DNA from: Anaerolineales bacterium
GTDB lineage: Bacteria; Chloroflexota; Anaerolineae; Anaerolineales; UBA11858
NCBI GenBank assembly: GCA_015485245.1
Contig: WFTY01000469.1
Span: 1-18,494, forward strand
Direction: 5' to 3'
Length of the DNA stretch: 18,494 bases
The number at the start of each line of letters is the position of its first letter. Within the stretch, counting starts at the first letter, position 1. Below are positions 1 through 7,250 of this stretch, piece by piece. Position numbers and translations under genes: made by a program. Under the pieces are notes generated by a model. That model ran no database searches, was not told the origin of the DNA, and worked only from the letters and a program-made list of their open reading frames with translations.

Positions 1-618
1 GACCTTGCAGTAAGCGTGTTTGGGATCGTCCACCCATTGAAAGCCTAATTTTTGGCAACGGTCTTTGGTCGCCTGGAGGTCTTGTTTGCAGGGGTTTTGC
101 GGGTCGCCAGTCCATGTGCCACCGAGGATCAGTTCGCAGAAACTCTTGTCATTCTGGAAAGCGTCTACGCCGGAGGGTGTACCACCGCCGATAGAGGCAT
201 TGGCGTTGTTGTTTCCACCACCATTGGCACTGTTATTGCCTGCCTGCATGTTGGCATCGGCCCCTGCGCTGTTTGCGCCATCGTCCTGGGCATCTTGCTC
301 GTCAGTGCAAACAAGTTTCCCATTAGATAACAGTGAACATCCCGCTAGGTTTATCACTTCCGATGCGTCCTCGGCCGACGATGATGATGCATCGAAGGGG
401 CAATTTGGCCCCAGCATGGGTAAGAGGCAGTCGGATGTTGAGAGAGGTGTGGTGGTGAGGACGGGAGTTGACACGATCACCGAGGGCGTGGAGAGCGTGT
501 CATCACCTGTTGCTTCTGTTGGCAAGAGAGGTTCTGTGGGTGCAGGAAAATTACACGCTGCTAGAAATCCCAGGCATAATGCCAGCCAAAATATGTGTTT
601 GTGCAGTTTGTGGCTCAT
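1..618 (-). CDS. Secreted lipoprotein of unknown function (partial, 3' end outside window)
   Basis: Reading the minus strand from ATG at 618-616 gives 206 codons with no stop before the window edge. A good ribosome site (TGGAGG, about 6 nt upstream) precedes the start. Residues 1-22 form a lipoprotein signal peptide: positively charged start, hydrophobic core, lipobox LAAC with Cys22. A Pro/Thr/Ser-rich stretch follows, then a low-complexity Asn/Gly/Ala stretch (around residues 120-150), then a more ordered part with Cys and Trp residues (for example GGTWTGDPQNPCKQD). The protein is therefore probably exported and anchored to the membrane through a flexible spacer, with a Cys-containing domain beginning near the cut. 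I do not recognise the family. The gene is divergent from the transporter operon. Plus-strand ORFs over the same bases lack a signal peptide or ribosome site and are shadows. Confidence 0.75.
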   Translation of the reverse strand, partial: MSHKLHKHIFWLALCLGFLAACNFPAPTEPLLPTEATGDDTLSTPSVIVSTPVLTTTPLSTSDCLLPMLGPNCPFDASSSSAEDASEVINLAGCSLLSNGKLVCTDEQDAQDDGANSAGADANMQAGNNSANGGGNNNANASIGGGTPSGVDAFQNDKSFCELILGGTWTGDPQNPCKQDLQATKDRCQKLGFQWVDDPKHAYCKV

Positions 619-884
619 TCTTTTCCTCCAGATTAGCGAAATGGATCAAGAGGTTGTCTTCATCATAGAAATTAAACGTCAGGAGATCGCCAGTTGCATA
701 ATCCGGAGAAGAAATCTTCCCGCGCGGATTTGTGGTGATTGCTCTATCGTGGGAACTGACGAATTGTTCGCTGCAATGATTACGAAGCCGGCCTTGTTGG
801 CTAAAAACAGCCTGCCTGCGCTAAGCCAGGTTGGAGTGGTTGCCAACCGCCAGAGATTGATGAGTCTCACCGCGCGGCATTTGG
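619..884. other. Intergenic region between divergent genes
   Basis: No convincing gene is seen. The sequence is less GC-rich than the surrounding genes. A small dyad, GGTTG-C-CAACC (838-848), lies about 35 bp upstream of the -35 element of the transporter promoter, and a further GGTTGG lies at 829-834. It could be an operator, but the sequence alone cannot show this. I found no strong -10/-35 pair for the minus-strand lipoprotein gene. Confidence 0.4.
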
Positions 885-914
885 TTGACACGGCGTGCGT
901 GAGGCGGCTATAAT
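885..914 (+). promoter_or_regulatory. Sigma-70-type promoter of the transporter operon
   Basis: TTGACA (885-890) and TATAAT (909-914) are both perfect consensus hexamers with an 18-bp spacer. Transcription would start near 921, giving a leader of about 117 nt before the binding-protein gene. Confidence 0.85.
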
Positions 915-1037
915 TCAACATGCCGCATTTCTGAGAAAACGCTAAGATTCGCGTGAGAGGAGGTGTATGCATCGAGCTAACGGTCAAAAAGAACAAGTTC
1001 ATCCGTTCGTTTCCTGATGATTTCCTAAGGAGGAAGT

Positions 1038-2792
1038 ATGAAACGCAAGACCCTGTTTGTTTTGATGGCGCTGTTTGTCGTGGCAAGTCTGGTGTTTGCT
1101 GCCTGTCAGCCGAAGGCCGAAGAAGCGGCTCCAGCTGAAGAATCTGCACCGGCTGAGGAAGCTGCTCCCGCCGAGGAAGCGGCTCCGGCTGAAGAGGCTG
1201 CGCCCGCTGAGGAAGCGGCAGCGTTCGAACCCTTGGTCGTCAGCGCCGACTGCAAGAACAACAAGATGAAGGAAATTGCCGCCATCGACGAGATGACGGT
1301 GCGCTTCACAATGTGCAAACCCGATCCGGCCTTCCTGGCGAAGATCGCCTTCACGCCCTTCTTCATCTATCCCCAGGAGTGGATCGAAGCCAACGCGAAC
1401 GAAGCGAACAAGGAGACTTTGCTCTCCGCGCCTGTCGGCACCGGCCCGTACTACATCGAGAGCTGGAACCGCGGCGACAGCATCGTCTTCAAGCGCTTTG
1501 ATGATTACTGGGGCGACGCGGCCAAGACTCAGACGTTGGTCTTCCGCTGGGCAACCGAGGGCGCGCAGCGCCTGCTCGAACTGCAATCGGGCACGGTAGA
1601 TTACATCACCAAGCTCAGCCCAGATGATTACGAGACCGTGCAGAACGATGACACGCTGCAGTTCCTGCCGGTGCCGAACCCCAACATCATGTACCTGGCG
1701 ATGACGAACACCTTTGAGCCGTGGAATGATGTCAATGTGCGCAAGGCCATTGCCATGGGCATCGACCGCCAGCGCATCATCGACAACTTCTACCCCGCGG
1801 GCTCGGAGGTTGCTTCGCACTTCACGCCGTGCTCCATTCCCAACGGTTGTACAGGCGAATCCTGGTACGATTTCAACCTTGAAGAGGCCAACCGCCTGCT
1901 TGACGAGGCCGGCCTGGAACGTGGTGAAGATGGTATTCGTTTCAAGACAGCGATTTACTATCGCGATGTCTTTCGGGTCTATCTGCCCGAACCGGGGCTG
2001 GTTGCGGTTGAAATCCAGACCCAGTTGAAGGAAAACCTGGGCATCGACGCCGATGTGGTCGTGATGGAATCGGGTGAGTTCATCGCCGAATCCACCGCCG
2101 GTAACCTGAATGGCCTCTACATGCTTGGTTGGGGTGCGGACTACTTGCACGTGACCAACTTCCTCGACTTCCACTTCAGCCGCTCTAACCCGCAGTTTGG
2201 TGATCCTATTCCGGATATCTATGAAGTGTTGGAGGAGGCCTCCACCATCGCCGATCCGGCTGAAGCCGCTCCGTTGTATGAGAAGGCCAATAACGCTATC
2301 AGGGAATTCGTTCCGATGGTGCCGATCGCTCATGGCGCGCCTGCAGACGCGGCCCGCGCCGATGTGGAGAACGCTCAACCCGCCGTGCTCGGCCCGCCTG
2401 ATCTGTGGACCTTCGTCCCCGGCGATCGCGACACGCTGGTCTATCTGAAGGCTGCTGAACCGATCAGCCTGTACTGTGCAGATGAGACCGACGGCGAATC
2501 GTTGGACGCCTGCAAGATGGTCACCGAAGGGCTCTACAAGTACAACGCCGCGGGCGATGCTGTGCCCACGCTGGCGACCTCCTGTGAGGCCAACGAGGAT
2601 GCGACCGTCTACACCTGCTACCTGCGGGAAGGCGTGAAATTCCACGATGGCTCCACCCTGGACGCCAATGATGTCGTCCGCTCCTGGGACGCGAGCATGA
2701 ACGCTGCCAGCCCGTATCACATCGGGAACACCGGCGCGTTTGAATATCCGTCCTACCTGTTCGACGCGTTGATGAACCAGACGGACGAGTAA
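1038..2792 (+). CDS. Peptide/oligopeptide ABC transporter solute-binding lipoprotein, circularly permuted SBP family 5
   Basis: Extracellular substrate receptor of the importer encoded downstream; 584 aa. The start is fixed by an AAGGAGG ribosome site (1027-1033). Residues 1-23 are a lipoprotein signal peptide (VFAAC, Cys23), followed by an EEAAPA-repeat linker (about 27-62). From about residue 66 the sequence matches the MIDDLE of DppA/OppA-type proteins: AIDEMTVRFTMCKPDPAF, then GTGPYYIESW (134), DDYWG (155-159) and the GWG region (365). The family's normal C-terminal end falls near residue 450. After it come about 119 residues (466-584) that resemble the family's N-terminal segment: TLVYLKAAEP, VTEGLYKYN, LREGVKFHDG (529-538), DANDVVRSW. 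The order is thus permuted, yet promoter, signal peptide, stop codon and terminator are all intact. The ligand is unknown; peptides are the family default. Confidence 0.9.
   Translation: MKRKTLFVLMALFVVASLVFAACQPKAEEAAPAEESAPAEEAAPAEEAAPAEEAAPAEEAAAFEPLVVSADCKNNKMKEIAAIDEMTVRFTMCKPDPAFLAKIAFTPFFIYPQEWIEANANEANKETLLSAPVGTGPYYIESWNRGDSIVFKRFDDYWGDAAKTQTLVFRWATEGAQRLLELQSGTVDYITKLSPDDYETVQNDDTLQFLPVPNPNIMYLAMTNTFEPWNDVNVRKAIAMGIDRQRIIDNFYPAGSEVASHFTPCSIPNGCTGESWYDFNLEEANRLLDEAGLERGEDGIRFKTAIYYRDVFRVYLPEPGLVAVEIQTQLKENLGIDADVVVMESGEFIAESTAGNLNGLYMLGWGADYLHVTNFLDFHFSRSNPQFGDPIPDIYEVLEEASTIADPAEAAPLYEKANNAIREFVPMVPIAHGAPADAARADVENAQPAVLGPPDLWTFVPGDRDTLVYLKAAEPISLYCADETDGESLDACKMVTEGLYKYNAAGDAVPTLATSCEANEDATVYTCYLREGVKFHDGSTLDANDVVRSWDASMNAASPYHIGNTGAFEYPSYLFDALMNQTDE
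1116..1223 (+). repeat. 18-bp in-frame repeat encoding the EEAAPA linker
   Basis: About six degenerate 18-bp units each encode a variant of Glu-Glu-Ala-Ala-Pro-Ala (residues 28-61 of the binding protein). This is a flexible, acidic tether between the lipidated Cys and the folded domain. Third-position differences among the copies suggest an old expansion rather than a recent slippage event. Confidence 0.8.
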
Positions 2793-2828
2793 TCCTGGGT
2801 TTGCCATCACGCATGATGTAGTTTGACC

Positions 2829-2871
2829 GGCGCGAGGTGGCACGTTTTATGTGCTATCTCGCGCCTTTTTT
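2829..2871 (+). terminator. Strong intrinsic terminator after the binding-protein gene
   Basis: The 15-bp stem pairs 2829-2843 with 2851-2865 (GGCGCGAGGTGGCAC against GTGCTATCTCGCGCC, with two G-U pairs) around a 7-nt loop. Six T residues follow at 2866-2871. It lies between the binding-protein gene and the permease genes, where partial termination would favour the binding protein over the membrane complex. Confidence 0.9.
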
Positions 2872-2996
2872 ATGATTGTGAGGTTTTAACCTGTACTGCT
2901 GGTTGCTTTGTTCCTGTTTGCTTTCGGAGTAACTGCCCAGGCGCGGTGAGGCTTTTCGCCCGCCCAGGCCGTTGTCCTCAGAGAGATTGAGTGCCT

Positions 2997-4076
2997 ATGT
3001 TGCAATATACGATTCGCCGCGTGCTGCTGGCTATACCGGTCATCTTTGGGATTTTGCTGGTGACCTTTATCCTGGCGCGTTCTGTCAAAGGGGATCCGTG
3101 CAAGGCCATCCTGGGCGAGAAAGCCACCCAGGAGGTCTGTGAGCGCTTTATCCGCGAGCATGGGTTAGATAAACCAAAGCTGGTGCAGTTCGGAATCTAT
3201 ATGAAAGACATCGCCCGGGGTGATTTCGGCGAATCCATTCGCTTCAGCCGCCCGGTGACCACGATTCTGATCGAGCGCCTGCCCACCACCATTGAATTGA
3301 GCGTTACCGCTTTGGTTCTGGCGGTTTTATTCGGCATCCCCCTGGGGGTGATTTCCGCGGTCAAGCGCAACTCGATTGTTGATGTGATCACCATGATCTG
3401 GGCAAATATCGGTGTCTCTATGCCGGTATACTGGCTCGGTTTGATGCTGGCATACACCTTTGCCCTGTTGCTCAAGGATACGCCCTTTTGGTTGCCCCCT
3501 GCTGGAAGGCTCTCTGCCGGATTGGTGGCGGTGCCTTTCTTTGAAGTCTGGAACTGGAACGTCACAGAGGGGACGGCCCTTTACGGGATTCTGGATTTCA
3601 TTTCCCATATGTTTGTGTTCAATTCCCTGATCACCGGCGACTGGGAAGTGCTTAAGGATGCCGTCCAGCACCTGATCCTGCCGGCGGTTGCGTTGAGCAC
3701 CATCCCATTAGCGATCATCGCTCGCATGACGCGCTCCAGCATGCTGGAAGTGCTACGTCAGGATTACATCCGCACGGCGCGCGCTAAAGGTTTGCAGGAA
3801 AACTTCGTCATTCTGCGCCATGCCTTCCGCAACGCCTTATTACCCATCACCACCATCATTGGCCTGCAGGTGGGTATCCTTTTTTCCGGCGCGGTGCTTA
3901 CCGAGACAATTTTTAGCTTTGCCGGTGTAGGGCGTATGCTATTCGAGGCCATCACGGCGCGTGATTATCCTATTGTTCAGGCTTTTACTGTGGTAATCGC
4001 CATGATTTACGTTTTCATCAACCTGCTGGTGGATCTCTCGTACGTCTTCATTGATCCGCGCATCCGTCTGGACTGA
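2997..4076 (+). CDS. dppB: ABC transporter permease, DppB/OppB type
   Basis: First inner-membrane subunit of the peptide-type importer. The N-terminus (MLQYTIRRVLLAIPVIFGIL) is the usual first membrane helix with its RR signature. Further hydrophobic helices follow, and the cytoplasmic EAA loop that contacts the ATPases is clear (RQDYIRTARAKGL, then RHAFRNALLP). The C-terminus DLSYVFIDPRIR is also typical. ATG 2997 gives 359 aa and matches the family start; an in-frame GTG at 2991 would add two residues, and the ribosome site is weak for both. The stop codon overlaps the ribosome site of the next permease gene. An insert between helices (about residues 155-190, ending in VWNWNV) is longer than in E. 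coli DppB. The gene symbol is given by family, not proven substrate. Confidence 0.9.
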   Translation: MLQYTIRRVLLAIPVIFGILLVTFILARSVKGDPCKAILGEKATQEVCERFIREHGLDKPKLVQFGIYMKDIARGDFGESIRFSRPVTTILIERLPTTIELSVTALVLAVLFGIPLGVISAVKRNSIVDVITMIWANIGVSMPVYWLGLMLAYTFALLLKDTPFWLPPAGRLSAGLVAVPFFEVWNWNVTEGTALYGILDFISHMFVFNSLITGDWEVLKDAVQHLILPAVALSTIPLAIIARMTRSSMLEVLRQDYIRTARAKGLQENFVILRHAFRNALLPITTIIGLQVGILFSGAVLTETIFSFAGVGRMLFEAITARDYPIVQAFTVVIAMIYVFINLLVDLSYVFIDPRIRLD

Positions 4077-4083
4077 GGTCACC

Positions 4084-5019
4084 ATGGCTGTGAAAAAAGA
4101 AACCTTTTCGAACGAAACTCAACGCGACTACCGCTCGAACAGCCTGTTCTTTCTGACGATGCGGAACCTGCTCAAGCAGCGTTCGGCGATCGTTGGTGGG
4201 TTGATCCTGATTATTCTGGTGCTGGTGGCGATCTTTGCGCCGCTGATCGCGCCGTATGATCCTGAAGCTGTGTTGATCGGTGTGGAAGATGTCAAAAAAC
4301 GCGCTGATCCCTGTATCCATTTATTGGGATGCCCGGAGGATCAGCCCCAACACATTCTGGGTACGGATGGCAATGTGCGCGATGTTTTCAGCCGCATTAT
4401 TTTTGGCACGCGTGTTTCGTTGTTCATCGGCTTTTCGACGGTTGGCTTTGCTATTGTGATTGGTACCTTCCTCGGGGCTGTTGGCGGCTACACGGGGGGG
4501 TGGCTGGATAACCTCATCATGCGTCTGATGGATGTGTTGCTGGCGTTTCCCTCGCTGTTGCTGGCGATTGCCATTGTCAGTTTCCGTGGGCGCGGTTTGC
4601 AAAACGCGTTGCTGGCGATTGCCATCGTCACCATACCGGTTTATGCCCGCGTGGTGCGTGGCAGCGTGCTCTCCGTCAAGGAGCAGGCGTATGTGGCGGC
4701 CTCGCGCGCTTTGGGAGGGGGGCATCTGCATATCTTGTTTGGCCGCATTTTGCCCAACGCCATCCCTCCCCTGATCGTCCAGGGGACGCTGGGGATTGCC
4801 ACGGCTATTCTGGATGCTGCTGCGCTTTCGTTCCTGGGGCTGGGTGCACAGCCGCCGACTCCAGAGTGGGGTACCATGCTGGGATCGGAGCGCAACCAGG
4901 TCTTTACCGCGCCGCATCTGGTGTTCTTTCCTGGCCTGGCGATTATGATTACCGTGCTGGCGTTCAATCTCCTGGGCGACGGCTTGCGCGATGCCATTGA
5001 CCCCCGCTTGAAGCAGTGA
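4084..5019 (+). CDS. dppC: ABC transporter permease, DppC/OppC type
   Basis: Second permease subunit, 311 aa, forming a heterodimer with the preceding protein. Visible features are the N-terminal cytoplasmic segment, the first membrane helix (about residues 35-57) ending in APLIAPYDP, the family motif around LGTDGNVRDVFSRIIFGTR (normally FGTDxLGRD), and the EAA loop (VKEQAYVAASRALGGG, then RILPNAIPP). The C-terminus is NLLGDGLRDAIDPRLK. A short Cys-containing insert (DPCIHLLGCPEDQPQ) sits just before the GTD motif in the periplasmic/extracellular loop. ATG 4084 is chosen because GAGGT (4075-4079) lies just upstream, overlapping the previous stop; upstream in-frame codons are part of dppB. Confidence 0.92.
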   Translation: MAVKKETFSNETQRDYRSNSLFFLTMRNLLKQRSAIVGGLILIILVLVAIFAPLIAPYDPEAVLIGVEDVKKRADPCIHLLGCPEDQPQHILGTDGNVRDVFSRIIFGTRVSLFIGFSTVGFAIVIGTFLGAVGGYTGGWLDNLIMRLMDVLLAFPSLLLAIAIVSFRGRGLQNALLAIAIVTIPVYARVVRGSVLSVKEQAYVAASRALGGGHLHILFGRILPNAIPPLIVQGTLGIATAILDAAALSFLGLGAQPPTPEWGTMLGSERNQVFTAPHLVFFPGLAIMITVLAFNLLGDGLRDAIDPRLKQ

Positions 5020-5032
5020 TGGAGGCCCAAAC

Positions 5033-6070
5033 GTGACGGAAAATATTCAACCGCTCCTCGAAGTGCGCAACCTGAAAACGTATTTTTTCACCGAAGACGG
5101 CGTCGTCAGGGCCGTGGACGGCGTGGATTTCCACGTCGCTCCTGGGGAGATCCTCGGATTGGTGGGTGAATCGGGCTGCGGAAAAAGCGTGACTTCTTTC
5201 TCCATCCTTCGCTTGGTAGATGATCCGGGGCGCATCGTGGATGGTGAGGTGATCTTTGAAGGGCGCAACCTGCTTAAGTTGAGCACCGATGAGATGGTGG
5301 GGATGCGCGGCAATCGCATTTCGATGATCTTCCAGCAGCCGCAGAGCAGCCTTAACCCCGTTTTCACTGTAGGAGACCAGATCGCTGAGGTGTTCCGCAT
5401 TCACCGCGAATTATCCAAGGAAGAAGCCTGGGCGCAGGCGGTGGAATTGCTTAAACTGGTGGGCATTCCCGATGCGGAGAAGAAGGCGCATGCCTATCCT
5501 CACGAGATGTCGGGTGGGCAGGCGCAACGCGTGATGATCGCCATGGCGCTGGCTTTGAAGCCCCGCCTGCTGATTGCTGATGAGCCGACCACCGCCCTGG
5601 ATGTTACCATCCAGGCGCAGATTCTGGATTTGATCCTCGATCTGCGTGATAAACTGGGAACTTCGGTGATCCTGATCACCCATGACCTGGGGCTGATCGC
5701 CGAGATGGCGGATCGCGTGGCGGTGATGTACGCTGGACGCATTGTGGAACAGAGCGATGTGCGCACGCTCTTCCGCGAGCCGAAGCACCCCTATACTCAG
5801 GGATTGATCGCCTCGGTGCCGGTGCTGGGTAAAGTGCAAGAGAAGCTGGCCGTGATCCCTGGGAACGTCCCCAACCTGATCGGCTTGCCGCCGGGCTGTC
5901 GGTTTGCCTCGCGCTGCACGGCTCGTCTGGAGCACGATCTGAGCATTTGCACCCAGGTTGAGCCTGATCTGATCCCGCTGGGTGAAGGCCACGTCGCGCG
6001 CTGCTGGCTATACCAGGACTATGATGACCATCGCGCCCCTCTGAAGGCGGGCGTCTCCTCAACGGCATGA
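5033..6070 (+). CDS. dppD: ABC transporter ATP-binding protein, DppD/OppD type
   Basis: Cytoplasmic ATPase subunit, 345 aa, GTG start with GGAGG at 5021-5025. Walker A is GESGCGKS (45-52), the Q-loop lies in SMIFQQPQSSLNP, the signature is MSGGQAQRV (159 onward), Walker B is LLIADEP (Asp183-Glu184), and the switch His is in LITHDLGL. The C-terminal oligopeptide/HPY extension has four cysteines (GCRFASRC, then SICTQ, then ARCW), the arrangement seen in the DppD/OppD family, where an iron-sulfur cluster has been reported. It pairs with the next gene's product. The 13-nt gap from dppC indicates co-transcription. Confidence 0.93.
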   Translation: MTENIQPLLEVRNLKTYFFTEDGVVRAVDGVDFHVAPGEILGLVGESGCGKSVTSFSILRLVDDPGRIVDGEVIFEGRNLLKLSTDEMVGMRGNRISMIFQQPQSSLNPVFTVGDQIAEVFRIHRELSKEEAWAQAVELLKLVGIPDAEKKAHAYPHEMSGGQAQRVMIAMALALKPRLLIADEPTTALDVTIQAQILDLILDLRDKLGTSVILITHDLGLIAEMADRVAVMYAGRIVEQSDVRTLFREPKHPYTQGLIASVPVLGKVQEKLAVIPGNVPNLIGLPPGCRFASRCTARLEHDLSICTQVEPDLIPLGEGHVARCWLYQDYDDHRAPLKAGVSSTA

Positions 6071-6114
6071 TCCTTCCCTGTGCCGATGACCATGCATGCA
6101 GGCAGTGACATAAT

Positions 6115-7125
6115 ATGACGGATAACCCAAGCAAAAAAAACGGACGATCCAAAGACCTTGTTCAGGTCAAGAATCTGGTGAAGTATTACCCGGTGCGCGG
6201 CGGCGTGCTCCGCCGCGTGGTTGCCTGGGTAAAAGCTGTGGACGATATCAGCTTTACCATTAAGGAGGGCGAGACCCTCGGCCTGGTGGGTGAATCGGGG
6301 TGTGGAAAGACGACGGCCGGGCACACCCTCTTGCGCCTGATCCCGCCGACGAGTGGTTCGGTGGTTTTCGACGGCGTGGATGTCTTTCAATTGAAAGGCA
6401 AAGCCCTGAAGGAAATGCGCCGCAAGATGCAGGTTGTTTTTCAAGACCCGTACGCCTCGCTTGACCCGCGTTTGCCGATCGGCGAGTCGGTGGCTGAGGG
6501 GTTGAAAATTCACAACATTGGTACTCCGCGCGAACGGGTGGAGATGGTGATGGAAATGCTGCGCAAGGTGGGGTTGGAGGATTATCATGCCAACCGCTAC
6601 CCGCATGAGTTCTCCGGCGGTCAGCGACAGCGCATCGGCATCGCCCGCGCCCTGACGTTGCAGCCCAGGTTCATTGTGCTCGATGAACCGGTCTCCGCGT
6701 TGGATGTCTCCATCCAGGCGCAGGTGCTCAATTTGCTCAAGGATTTGCAGCAGGAATTTGGGCTTACCTATTTATTTGTGGCGCACAACCTGGCGGTGGT
6801 GGAGCACATCTCCGACCGGGTGGCGGTGATGTACCTGGGCAAGATTGCCGAGATGGCCCCGCGCGACGACCTCTTCCGCAAGCCGTTGCATCCCTATACG
6901 CAGGCGTTGATGTCGGCTATCCCCATCCCGGACCCAACGGTTAAGCGGAAGCGAGTGATCCTCAAAGGCGATGTGCCCAGCCCGTTGAACCCTCCATCCG
7001 GTTGTCGTTTTCATCCTCGCTGTCCGGTGGCGCGTGAGAATTGCGCCGTGGATGAACCCGGTTTGCGCGAGTTGCGTCCTGGGCATCAGGTGGCCTGTCA
7101 TTATGCGGAGGACTTCCTGGAATGA
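6115..7125 (+). CDS. dppF: ABC transporter ATP-binding protein, DppF/OppF type
   Basis: Second ATPase subunit, 336 aa. The N-terminal part has the DppF/OppF feature of a long segment between YYPVRGG and VKAVDDISF. Walker A is GESGCGKTT (59-67), the Q-loop is VVFQDPYASLDPR, the signature is FSGGQRQRI (166 onward), Walker B is IVLDEP (Asp190-Glu191), and the switch His is in FVAHNLAV. The C-terminal HPY extension carries a Cys cluster (GCRFHPRCP, ENCAVDEPG, VACHYAE). It is the last gene of the transporter operon, followed by a stem-loop. The ribosome site is weak, and the 44-nt spacer after dppD is longer than elsewhere in the operon. Confidence 0.93.
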   Translation: MTDNPSKKNGRSKDLVQVKNLVKYYPVRGGVLRRVVAWVKAVDDISFTIKEGETLGLVGESGCGKTTAGHTLLRLIPPTSGSVVFDGVDVFQLKGKALKEMRRKMQVVFQDPYASLDPRLPIGESVAEGLKIHNIGTPRERVEMVMEMLRKVGLEDYHANRYPHEFSGGQRQRIGIARALTLQPRFIVLDEPVSALDVSIQAQVLNLLKDLQQEFGLTYLFVAHNLAVVEHISDRVAVMYLGKIAEMAPRDDLFRKPLHPYTQALMSAIPIPDPTVKRKRVILKGDVPSPLNPPSGCRFHPRCPVARENCAVDEPGLRELRPGHQVACHYAEDFLE

Positions 7126-7147
7126 TGGGGGCCGGGAGGTAGGTGAT

Positions 7148-7190
7148 GAAGAAGCGAAATTCCACCTCGGAATTTCGCTTCTTTGACATT
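7148..7190 (+). terminator. Intrinsic terminator-like hairpin after dppF
   Basis: A perfect 15-bp stem pairs AAGAAGCGAAATTCC (7149-7163) with 7169-7183 around the loop ACCTC. The 3' side runs into a T-rich but interrupted tract (TTTGACATTCTTCT). An outer, imperfect pairing of GCCGGGAGG (7131-7139) with CCCCCCGGC further downstream may extend it. It should end the transporter transcript, though the T run is weaker than that at 2866. Confidence 0.7.
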
Positions 7191-7211
7191 CTTCTGCCCC
7201 CCGGCTAAAAT
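7183..7211 (+). promoter_or_regulatory. Sigma-70-type promoter of the coaE-cdaA-cdaR-der cluster
   Basis: TTGACA (7183-7188), a 17-bp spacer and TAAAAT (7206-7211) make a near-consensus promoter. The -35 box shares its first base with the last paired base of the preceding terminator stem. The start point would be near 7218, which rules out the TTG at 7212 as the coaE start. Confidence 0.8.
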
Positions 7212-7250
7212 TTGAGCAATGGATGTCGTGGAAAATGCTCGGGAGCTGTG

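Noticed and set aside
65..913. 282-codon plus-strand frame at the left edge
   Set aside because: It lies opposite the lipoprotein gene, has no ribosome site and runs into the transporter promoter; the minus-strand frame has signal peptide and ribosome site.
679..1149. 156-codon minus-strand frame across the transporter promoter
   Set aside because: It would cover a consensus promoter and the start of the binding-protein gene, and shows no motif or ribosome site.
1116..1223. Short repeats considered as a CRISPR-like or mobile-element signal
   Set aside because: The units are in-frame codon repeats within a protein linker with no spacers; no CRISPR array, transposase, inverted-repeat pair, tRNA or rRNA was seen anywhere in the window.
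999..2843. 614-codon open frame antisense to the binding-protein gene
   Set aside because: It is exactly opposite a well-supported gene and has low-complexity Arg/Gly/His composition with no recognisable domain; high GC and codon bias on the sense strand leave the opposite frame open.
7212..7250. Upstream TTG start for coaE
   Set aside because: It directly follows the -10 box, upstream of the predicted start point; ATG 7251 has a GGGAG site at proper spacing.
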